From assembly GCA_036250195.1 (NCBI GenBank), contig JAVHZZ010000008.1, positions 6,996,434 to 7,060,433 of the forward strand: 64,000 nucleotides of DNA. The letters are read 5' to 3'. Under the pieces are notes generated by a model, which was given only the letters and a program-made list of their open reading frames with translations, made no database searches and was not told where the DNA came from. Positions 24,433-33,204 of this stretch are shown piece after piece; within the stretch, counting starts at the first letter, position 1, and each line of letters opens with the position of its first letter. This stretch comes from Mixophyes australis (lineage: Eukaryota > Chordata > Amphibia > Anura > Limnodynastidae). The position numbers and the translations under genes are program-made.

Positions 24433-24722
24433 TTTTCATCATCATCATTGTCATCATAAACATTTATTTATATAGAACTTTACAATTGGAAACAAAAAAC
24501 AGTAATATAACAATACTGGGTAATACATACAGACAGAGAGGTAGGAGGGCCCTGCTTACAAGCTTACAATCTATGGGACAATGGGAGTCTGATATATGAA
24601 GGTAAACACTACATATTGCATATTGGTCCAGCCTGCTTGCAAAGGTAAAAAGTGCATAATGGGCTGTATGATCCAGTCACACAGCAATGCTGCCTAGAGG
24701 GTGGTAATAGGGTAACCTACGC
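24433..24722 (-). mobile_element. L2/CR1-like LINE 3' end, copy 2
   Basis: (ATC)n, ATTTATTTATATAG, then AATACTGGGTAATACATACA, GAGGTAGGAGGGCCCTGCTT, ACAATCTATGGGACAATGG and GGGCTGTATGATCCAGTCAC, colinear with 11156-11610 and 51668-51925. 5'-truncated and non-coding. Confidence 0.7.
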
Positions 24723-24784
24723 ATTTTTACCCCAATCGTTTAAAAACGTTGACTCCTACGTTGTCAAGTGCTTGACAGCAAGCA

Positions 24785-25064
24785 CATAGGCAAACCGAGG
24801 AAACCTCCCTCCAAGCCTGGGGCACTGTATAATTGAGGTGGCTGGACCCTGCCCCTGCTTCACACGGCTCTGCTTGAAAAGGGAGAGCTGCGTGCACCTA
24901 ACAGTAGTGCACGCAGCATTGCCCATGTATATTATGGGGATAGGAAGAGTTGGAGAGCAGCCAAGCACTGTCTAATATTATAGCTACGCCCCCATGCATG
25001 CTGGTCACGCCCACTGGCGGCGTGGTGTGGAAACCCCCCTCTACAAATCCTGCGTTTGCCCCTG
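24785..25064 (+). mobile_element. MITE with 5-bp target duplication (family T), copy 2
   Basis: Starts CATAGGCAAACCGAGG and ends GCGTTTGCCCCTG, flanked on both sides by AAGCA (24780-24784 and 25065-25069). 280 bp, same orientation as the copy at 3145 and about 20 bp shorter near the left end, lacking the GGTTTACTAGTACCC part. Confidence 0.88.
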
Positions 25065-25069
25065 AAGCA

Positions 25070-26140
25070 GGTTAGTCTCTTGCCAGGTCAAGGCCGGCTC
25101 AGAACACTGATTGGTAAACAACATCTGCCATTCACCAATCAGAGTGTTGAGAGGCACCTTCACATTGTACGGTATCTACCAATCAAAGTGCTGGGAGCCA
25201 TCTATTCAGAACTAGCTGAGCCTCCTCTCCAGCTCAGGGCTGTAAGAGGGGTAGGTCATTTACTTGCGATAAAAAATAGTTTATTGTAGCTGGTATTGAA
25301 GATGTGCAAATATCCTGTGGTTTAGTTTGGTGAAATATTCAGCTCAAAATTTTATTGGCTGAACTATAAATCTGTGATTTGTACCCAAATTGGTCCAAAA
25401 TATTCTTAGGAGAGCTTGATAAAAATATGATTTTTCTTAAATGAATATATTGTTTATTTAAGATTTTTTTTATTTATATGCCCACGTATTTATGTTTAAT
25501 TATAATTTTCCTTAAGATTTAAGACTGCTTTAAGCACTGATCCTTTGAATGATGTTGGGCCTGTATTTACCCATTCAGAGTAGGAGAATCGACAACGCCA
25601 CTATGTATATAACAGATGAAAGCCAGAAACGTCATGGATGCATTGGGGGTCCGTCGGATTGGAGGAATGCCGCACCCAAGTAAGTAAATCTCCATGTTAG
25701 CCTAACTAAAATTTTATTTTCAGGTATAGTGCTTTAATATATTAGAAAGTTCATATAATTTCATTAGTATACTATATAGTTAGGAGAGGTCCTGAGTAGC
25801 TCCCTGCAGTTTCAGTAAACAGTCTTTCACACAGGAAACCTCGTGTGCATAGACAAATTGATTCCCCCATGGGATCAAAGGTTATCTTAGCTCATTATTG
25901 AAGTACACTGAAAAATACATTCTTTATTGTCCTTGCTGTACTCAGTAATTGATTTAACAATATTGCCAGGAGATTACGACAGAAGATACATATACAGGGG
26001 ACAAAGAGCTTGGAGTGAAGGTATACCAATAAATCGCACACAAATATAATAACACTAGTCTAATAACCTTTAAAGTGCTGATTGGACAGGAGCCATGGAA
26101 ATTGAATTAGGTGCCACGTTCAGCGTACACTTATGTTTAC
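25070..26140. other. No gene recognised
   Basis: AT-rich with three loosely repeated ACCAATCAGAGTG/ACCAATCAAAGTG blocks at 25110-25200 (about 50-bp spacing). No coding evidence. Confidence 0.45.
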
Positions 26141-26142
26141 TA

Positions 26143-26565
26143 AAGCTGGGTACACACTACAGAAATTTCGACCAACTTTTTATGCTGAGCGATTTTACAT
26201 GCGATCGATGTTCCGATCGCTCGGTCCATGGACTGCATACACACTAGCCTTGTTTAGGACGATAAAGGGAAGAGCGGACGTCCCTTTAGCGACTTTTTAC
26301 AGCCATATTGTCGTGAGCAATGACTGTAATTTCATACTCACTGTTGTGGATCGGTCGGAAACTTATACACACTACACAGCAGAAACGAGATTGGAACGAA
26401 AATATTAAACTGTACGACCAACCAAATGAGGCGATAATCGTCCATTTGGGCAGACTTTCGACCATCGTGTCACTGCACACACTGACCCGACTTTTGAACG
26501 AGCGGTCGTATGTCGGCTGTTTGAGCCGATTATTGAACGAAAACAGTGTAGTGTGTACCCAGCTT
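26143..26565. mobile_element. MITE with AAGCTGGGTACACACTAC ends (family S)
   Basis: AAGCTGGGTACACACTAC at 26143 is mirrored by GTAGTGTGTACCCAGCTT at the right end. The interior is CG-containing (GCGATCGATG, CCGATCGC) and partly self-complementary. CTAA/TTAA-like sequence at the edges could be a worn TTAA duplication, but this is not firm. A diverged relative ends at 61015. The overlapping frames here (104 and 148 codons) are repeat-derived. Confidence 0.8.
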
Positions 26566-26911
26566 AAGGCAAACTTAGGGAAATGTTCATCAAAGAAAGA
26601 TGAAGACATCCTGACTGTGTTGCTGGGTAGGTAGCCAGGGGTACACAAGCACTGGGACCTTATGTTAAAGGGGCAACCAGCTCCAGGCTTCCCAAGGCTG
26701 GGCTGGTCAGAATATAGCAGGTAGACCCGCACACCCTACCCAATGGGCAAAACCAGTCCAGTACTGAATAGCACCTCTGGGTGGTAGATACCCCAGTATG
26801 ATATATACACACACACACAGTGGAGGAAGTGGGGGGTATATGGGGGTATGTCATAACGTCACTTCTCCTACTGCCTTCATTGTAACACTATCACATTACA
26901 GTCACTTACAT

Positions 26912-26946
<35 letters not shown>

Positions 26947-27570
26947 ATGTGATTAACCCTTACATTCCCTCCTATTGTGCCATGATCACATGTCCACATT
27001 CATAAGTTCATTCATTCCACTTTCATTTAACCCTTTCCCCTTCTGTACAGACAGGTAGGACATGGTTAATTTACTCTAAGCACAAGGTGTACAAGATATA
27101 TCATGTTGATTGATATTATCATATTCAAGGAACATTTTAAAAATGATATAAGTAAATATATTCTTTCTACAGCGCACACAGAGTATTATATGTGTGACCC
27201 TAATGGCAGCAGCCTTCACAACGTGTTCTCATCACACAATTCCTTGGTATTATCGGGGGGGGAGAGGGGCGACAATCCTTATGTACGGAGGGCGCAGGGT
27301 CCTGTCCTGTTCGCCAGCAGAACGTCCAAGACATTCTATTTTGTATGGAGTATATACAGAAGCTGGTGCCAGTTGCTAGATATGAGTCCTGTACATTGTG
27401 TGACAATGTTTAAATACTAATGTGAATAAATATAATGTAAAATCCAAATGAAAGGTCTGTAAGTGCAGCCAGGAGATGGAATGCAATGGACATGATCATC
27501 GGTGCAAAGTCTTGGTTTACAGCAGAAATCGTCCCCTCCTTTGTCGGCCATCGACTGTCCAGAAGGACAC
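26566..27570. other. No gene recognised; (GT)n at 26916
   Basis: Contains a (GT)n microsatellite at 26916-26944. The open frame at 27103-27420 (105 codons) has no recognisable domain. Confidence 0.5.
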
Positions 27571-27730
27571 CAGGGGGTAAATGTATCAAGCTGAGAGGTT
27601 TGAAAAGTGGAGATGTTGCCTATAGTAACCAATCAGATTCTAGCTGTCATTTTGTAGACTGTACTAAATAAATGATAGATAGAATCTGATTGGTTTTTTC
27701 AAACTCACAGCTTGATACATGTACCCCCAG
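27571..27730. mobile_element. Palindromic MITE, family P
   Basis: CAGGGGGTAAATGTATCAAG at the left is mirrored by CTTGATACATGTACCCCC at the right. Inside is TTGCCTATAGTAACCAATCA with a shortened opposite arm. Confidence 0.85.
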
Positions 27731-27901
27731 GTAATGTTCTATGTGTTAGTTATACAAGTTGGCTAACAAGACAGCGAGATCGGGCCCCATCCAATGACGA
27801 ATTTTCAGTGACACCATAATAAGTGTGAGACAGATATCAACATAAGTCCTAAGATGGCACTTAAAGGGTTAACATTGGATATAACCTAAATACGGTAAAG
27901 G

Positions 27902-28130
27902 TGGACAAGTATCAAGTGTGTTTGAAAAGATAATAGTCTGCGCTCTCCCCGTAATAGACCTTGGTAGACAGACAGAACTCTGGTTAGTTTATTTTTTGTT
28001 ACTTTGTTGACACAACGTTGCCACATTCTGTAAAACATGTAACAGAATCTACAGAAAAGCTGATACATTTACATGTTGCATCAGAAATATAAGAAACACA
28101 TTTTGCAGTTGTGAATTAAAAAAAAAAATG
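27902..28130 (+). repeat. Dispersed repeat, copy 2 (partner at 1749)
   Basis: CAAGTATCAAGTGTGTTTGA, CTGCGCTCTCCC, TTTGTTGACACAACGTTGCC and GAAAAGCTGATACATTTACA follow the same order as at 1749-2240. Ends are approximate. Confidence 0.5.
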
Positions 28131-29194
28131 AGTGGCCTAATTCTACTAGATCCGTGGTCACCAAATTCAGCGTTCCATTAATTTATAGGGTTAGGTGTGA
28201 ATTTCTGATGTTAAAAGTTTAAATTTGGTTTATAAAGTTTAATTTCACAGATATTCAGATTAGGAAAGATTATTCAGCCGCCAAAATGTATCAAGTGAAT
28301 CAGATATATGTACTCTCTTGATACATTTTGATGGCTGAAGGAAAAATAGCCAGGCAGTTTAGACCTGTCTGGCTATTAACTATGTCTCAATCTAATATTG
28401 TAATCTATTATCTGACATTATTGATGTACTAAACAATATCCCCCTTGTACAGATAGGCGAGCACAAGGGTCTGATTGAGTGATAACCCACAGTGAAATGA
28501 CGGGGTGACCTGATGAGGGGTGAATCTCATCGATTGGCTCTGAGGGGGGAATCGGTGAGACGACAATGAACAGGAGGACAAGTAATCATTAACGACAGCC
28601 TCAGCCAATCCCAACCCCCCACTCCAACGATGGAATAATCAATGAGCATCTTTCCAAGGAGACCTGCTCACTGGAAGCCGGAATTCACTATGAAACCAGT
28701 TTTTCTAACCCAAAGCCTCTGACGCCCAATTACTTTGCATTACTGCTCAGTGTTGCTATGGAGAAATCTTCACCGGAGGGTTCCAAGATAAGAAAACCAG
28801 GAAAGGTCTTTCTTTCTGGGCTCCGTATAATCCAGAAACTCCTAAAATCTGGATGTTTCTATCTACAATCCAGTATCTGGTAATAACAGCTGCAACAAAG
28901 TATAAATAGCGCTGGGCTCAGCGGAATGTTCACCTGTCATTCTCGGAACCTGACAAAATTGACATTCATGTTAGGGACTGGCTGCAATCATCTTCTTTTA
29001 TGACATGTGAAGATGAGCTCAGTCTATGATTATTGACTTCTCTTAGAATGGTGGCTTGATGCTTTGTGAATGACAGCGTGCAATAAACACAGCAGATCTA
29101 TATGGGAACATAAAGCCCTTTTAAAGGGTAGGTCCCGTTCAGATTTATTTTTTTATCAATTTTTAGTATATGGAGGGCAGCTATTGAAAAAAAA
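28131..29194. other. No gene recognised; small hairpin
   Basis: A short inverted repeat with CAAAATGTATCAAG and CTTGATACATTTTG lies at 28283-28331. A TATAAATAG motif at 28901-28909 stands in otherwise non-repeat sequence. No ORF with recognisable content. Confidence 0.4.
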
Positions 29195-29715
29195 AAAATG
29201 GGGTCTTGTTCATGTTGAGACGCGACTTGCGTTTAAAAAACCGGCCCGGATCTTGACCATAGATCCAACTCTATTCAAATCCAAGCGGATCTCAAGATAC
29301 GTTTCAATTGAAATCTGGGTATAAGTACGCTCAGACTATATGTCACTTGTCATATGTTAACAGACAGAACGCTGCAGGATGCGCATGCGTATGTGTAACA
29401 GAAAGTCCCATCATCAAAAATAGTCTATAAAATAAATGAACTACTCATAATACTATAACCATTAATAAAAATGTGCTGTAAAAAAAATCTTTTTTTTAAA
29501 ATTAATTTTTTTACATTACACACTAAAATTACTGCATACAAATGTTCTTTGCTATCTAGTGGCCACAGACGTGTAGTTTTTAAAACAAAGAGGATCCTGT
29601 GCAGGGGAGAGCTGCAGCCTATAAGGAACATTTTAATAGGGAAAAAAATGCAGGTGGTCCGGATCCCGATGCAGTCATCACTGTAGCTGGTGCAAATGAT
29701 ATGGCTAAAAAAAAT
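29195..29715 (-). repeat. Family R repeat, partner of 2490-2860
   Basis: Shares CGACTTGCG, CAAGCGGATCTCAAGATACG, GGGTATAAGTACGCTC, ACAGACAGAACGCTGCAGG and the terminal TAGCTGGTGCAAATGATATG with the copy at 2490. A 29425-29686 insertion-like AT-rich part differs. Ends are approximate. Confidence 0.55.
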
Positions 29716-29846
29716 CTCCGCTCATTTTTCCTCGCGTCCCACAGAACAGTGAGCGGAGATTCCTTACCGTGACCGGCAGCAATGTGCCCATTGGTCATCG
29801 AGGTGATGTCCTGCTGTACCTATCAATGAGCTGAATCTACCCCTAA

Positions 29847-30029
29847 GGGGGAATTCAATTGGGCGCATTACTGCTAAAAGCGACGCGGCCTGCACATGAT
29901 CACCGTTATTACGGTAGTTCTAACGCCGGCTTTTTGCTCGCAACTTCCTGAACTACGAGCAGAAAGCCGGGTTAATATTACCGTGATAACGGGAATAGTT
30001 TTAACTTCGGGGGGAATTGAATTCTTCCC
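29847..30029. mobile_element. Harbinger-like MITE with TAA duplication
   Basis: GGGGGAATTCAATTGGG at the left mirrors GGAATTGAATTCTTCCC at the right, and TAA lies directly outside both ends (29844-29846, 30030-30032), as expected for PIF/Harbinger insertion. The interior is itself an inverted repeat (CCGTTATTACGG / CCGTGATAACGG and GCCGGCTTTTTGCTCG / CGAGCAGAAAGCCGG). Long mirrored frames at 29874-30176 are by-products. Confidence 0.85.
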
Positions 30030-30334
30030 TAAATGTCTACCACTTGTTATTAATATGTTTTTAACACAAACCATTCTGTTTTCAGGCCTAGAGCCAAATA
30101 CATTGTGTTTTGTTTCTCGTCTTGGATCCCCTCCGTTGCCGCCACCGTGCGTTATATGAGTCACATTCTCTATCATTACCTTCAGTCTATTTGGCTGCTA
30201 AACAAAGGACAAGGAAGCTGTTATGGCCTCAGCAAATCAAGTTTCATAGATGTCCTGGTTTTCAGTATTAAAAAAAGTGGGACACCAATATAATGTGACA
30301 CCTTTCTGAAACACCTATCCCTAATTATTACATT

Positions 30335-30620
30335 TTATATCACATCTACAGGACAGAGTTCTCGCTGATTAGGAATGTTATTTCGCAGTGGAAGCCCGGT
30401 GAGTCTCTTAAGGTATAATGAGGAGTTTTTTCCGTGACGCTGAGATACACTGTTGAAAAATAGGACTGATGGTGCTTCTAAACCATTTACTTGTGTAACC
30501 AATCCACTTACAGACTCCCAAAAGAGCATTATCTCAGGGCACCTCGACCAGATGGGTACAGATGATCCTGTCCGTCTGCATCTCATCCAGAAACACGCTC
30601 TTCTCTATCTTAAACCTTTT
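30335..30620 (-). pseudogene. L1-type LINE ORF2 C-terminal remnant
   Basis: The minus strand encodes 83 residues including PIWSRCPEIMLFWESVSGLV, which has the spacing of the L1/Tx1 ORF2 C-terminal cysteine-rich motif (CPxIxxFWxxV) followed by a PSVLFFN stretch where L1 proteins have a similar segment. In an intact element this region follows the reverse-transcriptase domain. No reverse transcriptase is recognisable upstream on this strand, so this is a short truncated or decayed piece. Recognition rests on one motif. Confidence 0.5.
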
Positions 30621-31500
30621 AGAAGAAGCTGTCATTTATACTTAATTTAATAATATATAATAACCTAATATTGTTGTGATGGCAGTCCTTACCTTCTTAT
30701 AATAGATTATTAGTTGTGGATGAATTTAATGAGTTTTCCATAATGTTTTTTTTAACAATAGATATAACTAGCCATATAAAGAAGATATATATACGCTATA
30801 AAGAAAAATATTGTTTTCATGGACAGTCAATGCCAAATTTTTAATGTAGACTAATTTTGGCAAATAATTTTGCAAGCTACTTGGACCACTTTAATACCGG
30901 AGGACGCAGTTTCTGGTTAGACCATGTGTTGACCAAGCCTCTTGTCTCTCCGTCACGGAACGTTTTGGCGCAAACGGTTATACTTTGAAAGGAAATTGCT
31001 TTGTTGGTCTTAAATTGTGTGATGTGCATGCGGGCGTGATAGAGGTTCTGATACAGCCTACTCGAAAATCGGGGCTTCACCCAATTTCATCATGGACCCG
31101 AAGAAATGGGTTCAATAAGCCTATTAATTTAATATTCTAATTTAAAGTATGGTCTAAATACAGATACAAAGTATGAGGTACTTATGTAATTCATTATATT
31201 TATATGTGATTTATAGCTGCTATGTAATGTTCTCTGAATAGTAATTTGGAATCATTGATTAGTTGTTATAGTAGCTGCACGTTTTAATGTCTTATATTTT
31301 ATGCCTTGAAGACTGCTAACAACCGTCAAAATCGGCCGCATGTTTTGAATAAAGAAACAAGTTTTACCATCTGTCTTTATCTGCGGTCCTTTCTTGGCGT
31401 ACCTCACAACTGTTCTGATTGGCGCAAGGGAAAATAGTGTCCATGCTTATATTAATCAATCAAATTTTCGTTTTCATTTTCTAAAATACGCCCCCAAAAT
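30621..31500. other. No gene recognised; target site of the chromovirus
   Basis: AT-rich sequence. A minus frame at 30877-31080 (67 codons) is not recognised. The retrotransposon inserted at 31501-31505 (GACAG). Confidence 0.5.
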
Positions 31501-31505
31501 GACAG
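31501..31505. other. 5-bp target site duplication, left
   Basis: GACAG, repeated exactly at 37139-37143 beyond the 3' LTR. Confidence 0.97.
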
Positions 31506-31553
31506 TGTCAGGCGCCGCTCGGCGGCCGCCCGCCCGTCCATACAAGAACGTCT

Positions 31554-31568
31554 GGTTGCCTAGCAACC
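31554..31568 (+). promoter_or_regulatory. RFX-type X-box 1 in U3
   Basis: GGTTGCCTAGCAACC fits the RFX X-box consensus GTNRCC-N-RGYAAC with 1-nt spacing. A second copy in inverse orientation lies at 31623-31639. Confidence 0.7.
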
Positions 31569-31622
31569 AGACGCGTCATTTCCCCTTCCTCCCGGCCGGC
31601 CAGCCCAGACCCAGAAGCGTCT

Positions 31623-31639
31623 CCGTTGCTAGGCAACGG
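31623..31639 (-). promoter_or_regulatory. RFX-type X-box 2 in U3
   Basis: CCGTTGCTAGGCAACGG; its reverse complement is the same GTTGCCTAGCAAC core as the first box. The flanking GCGTC is shared by both as well. Confidence 0.7.
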
Positions 31640-31741
31640 GACGCTGCAGATTTAGAGCGCTACGGCGCTGCCCTATGACTAGCGCTACGGCGCTACAGCT
31701 ATTACAACACCACTAGTGCTGAGGGCATTGGTTAGCAGCCC

Positions 31742-31781
31742 TATTTAAGTGCCTCTGACCTCACCTCCTGTGCCAGAGTTT
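31742..31781 (+). promoter_or_regulatory. LTR core promoter and inferred start of R
   Basis: TATTTAA at 31742-31748 is followed about 30 nt later by TGCCAGAGTTT (31771-31781), a normal TATA-to-start distance. The start is inferred from this spacing and from the pairing of exactly this sequence with the primer-binding site. The related solo LTR at 50582 keeps a TACTTAAAG box and TGCCAGAGT at the same relative place. Confidence 0.75.
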
Positions 31782-32203
31782 CAGGTCCTTTCCTGTCCTC
31801 CAGCGTTCCAGTGTTCCTGTGTCTATCTGTTTCCTGACCCTTGCCTTCCTCCAGTTTATTGCCGTTTGCCTGTGACCATTGTGACCCGGATTGCCTTGAC
31901 TACCCCTTTGGATCTCCCTTTGTACCTCGCTGTCAGAACGTTATCGACCCGGCTTGACTCACACCCCGTTTGCATTCTCCTTGTGTACCTGCATTACCCG
32001 CATCATTGCTGAACCCGCCTGTCTGACATCCCTCTCGTGCTTCGCTATCCGACTCGTGGAAGGACCGCGACCTGCGTGTTTCCTGCAGCCAAGCCCATAC
32101 CTCCTTGCGGGGGTCCCTGGTGAACACCAGGGGCACGTTAGACTCCGCGCCTTCCTCCGAGTAGTGCCAACGATAGCAGGTACGCTATACTAGTCGTGAC
32201 AGT

Positions 32204-32213
32204 AAACTCTGGC
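32204..32213 (+). promoter_or_regulatory. Self-primer binding site
   Basis: AAACTCTGGC starts 2 nt after the LTR. It is perfectly complementary to GCCAGAGTTT at the inferred RNA 5' end (31772-31781); one more G-U pair makes 11 pairs. This is the Tf1/sushi self-priming arrangement, in which the folded RNA 5' end is cleaved and primes minus-strand synthesis instead of a tRNA. Confidence 0.85.
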
Positions 32214-32214
32214 G

Positions 32215-33159
32215 ATGACTACCGAAGGAACGGGGGAACCCTCAGCCCGGGACCTTCTCATTCATTTGGCTCAGCGAGTAGAACAGCAAGAAGCAGCCCA
32301 AGCACATCTCCTACAATGTGTTCAAGGTATCGCTACACGCTTCGATGCCTTACAAGGCTCCCTGCCTGCTGCTCCTGCCATTACCACCGCCCCAGGGGCG
32401 TCCGCCAGTGTGGTTACGGTATCCACTGCAACTTCTGGCATGCGTATTCCCACACCTGAAAAATACGATGGAGACCCCAAGAAATGCAGGGGTTTCTTGA
32501 ACCAGTGCTCCATCCAGTTTGAGTGCAATGCAGGAGCATTTCCTTCAGAGCGAACGAAGGTGGCGTTTATGATCTCCCTCCTGAGTGGTCAAGCACTAGC
32601 CTGGGCTTCGCCTTTGTGGGAAAATGGAGACCCTCTTCTTAATAACACCGGCTCCTTTATTGAAGCTTTCAGGAGAGTCTTCGATGACCCTGGGAGGGTA
32701 GCCTCTGCGGCCACCAGCTTGCTGAACCTGCGTCAAGGCAACTTATCTGTTGGGCAATATGCCATCCAGTTCCGGACCTTAGCGTCAGAGCTGAAATGGA
32801 ACAACGAGGCGCTGGTCGCAACTTTTTGGCAAGGTCTAATCGACCGTATTAAGGACGAACTAATTTCTCGGGACCTCCCCTCTGATCTTGATACCCTAAT
32901 TGCGCTATGCATTAAAGTAGACCTACGTTATCAAGAACGCACCCAGGAACGTCCTGTCTCTAAGCGAGTGGTTCCTCGTCTGGCTCCTCAATTTCAAAAC
33001 CCAGTTTTGCCTATGGATGAACCCATGCAAGTCGGACGGTCTCGTTTATCCCCAGAAGAAAGAGAGAGGCGCTTCAGGCAGCGTCTCTGCCTTTACTGTG
33101 GCGATTCCGGACATGTTCTCAAGGTCTGTCCTAAGAAACCGGGAAACCCGTCCTCCTAA
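32215..33159 (+). CDS. Gag protein of the chromovirus (314 aa)
   Basis: Structural protein that forms the particle packaging the RNA. The ATG lies 2 nt after the primer-binding site and is the first in the transcript frame. Residues about 15-50 (AQRVEQQEAAQAHLLQCVQG) are helical and coiled-coil-like. Residues about 78-245 resemble the retrotransposon Gag/capsid domain shared with PEG10, with TPEKYDGDPKKCRGFLNQC, a LLSGQALAWASPLW segment and LRQGNLSVGQYAIQFRTLA. Residues 292-305 form a CCHC zinc knuckle (C-X2-C-X4-H-X4-C: CLYCGDSGHVLKVC) for RNA binding. It ends at TAA 33157-33159, overlapping the open -1 frame of pol from 33135. A fraction of ribosomes should continue into Pol at GGGAAAC. No stop or frameshift interrupts it. 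Confidence 0.97.
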   Translation: MTTEGTGEPSARDLLIHLAQRVEQQEAAQAHLLQCVQGIATRFDALQGSLPAAPAITTAPGASASVVTVSTATSGMRIPTPEKYDGDPKKCRGFLNQCSIQFECNAGAFPSERTKVAFMISLLSGQALAWASPLWENGDPLLNNTGSFIEAFRRVFDDPGRVASAATSLLNLRQGNLSVGQYAIQFRTLASELKWNNEALVATFWQGLIDRIKDELISRDLPSDLDTLIALCIKVDLRYQERTQERPVSKRVVPRLAPQFQNPVLPMDEPMQVGRSRLSPEERERRFRQRLCLYCGDSGHVLKVCPKKPGNPSS

Positions 33160-33204
33160 ACGGTAGCAGGGAGGCCGGTTTAGGAGTATCCACAGTTGCT
33201 CCCT
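33141..33204 (+). promoter_or_regulatory. -1 ribosomal frameshift signal: slippery site plus pseudoknot
   Basis: GGGAAAC at 33141-33147 is in the required phase (gag codons GGA AAC). After a 5-nt spacer, CTCCTAAAC (33153-33161) pairs with GTTTAGGAG (33178-33186), 9 bp. AGGGAG in the loop (33168-33173) pairs with CTCCCT downstream (33199-33204), 6 bp, giving an H-type pseudoknot with loops of 6, 4 and 12 nt. The -1 frame is open from here through pol. PEG10, descended from this group, uses the same GGGAAAC heptamer with a pseudoknot. Confidence 0.88.

Larger units (their letters stand above)
31506..32201 (+). repeat. 5' LTR, 696 bp
   Basis: Starts TGTCAGGCGCC and ends CGTGACA, so TGTCA/TGACA form the short inverted ends. 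U3 is inferred at 31506-31770, with R beginning at about 31771. I read it base for base against 36443-37138 and found no difference. U3 carries two X-box motifs, two copies of AGCGCTACGGCGCT (near 31656 and 31681) and a TATA-like box. I see no AATAAA in the LTR, so the polyadenylation signal is not identified. Small frames in the LTR are not genes. Confidence 0.98.

Noticed and set aside
28901..28909. TATAAATAG as a host promoter
   Set aside because: A lone TATA motif with no recognisable transcript or ORF downstream.
29874..30176. Mirrored 87-100 codon frames
   Set aside because: They are opposite-strand readings of the Harbinger-like inverted-repeat MITE.
32210..32218. TGGCGATGA as a tRNA primer-binding site
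   Set aside because: It starts 8 nt after the LTR and overlaps the gag ATG. The AAACTCTGGC match to the RNA 5' end is longer and better placed.
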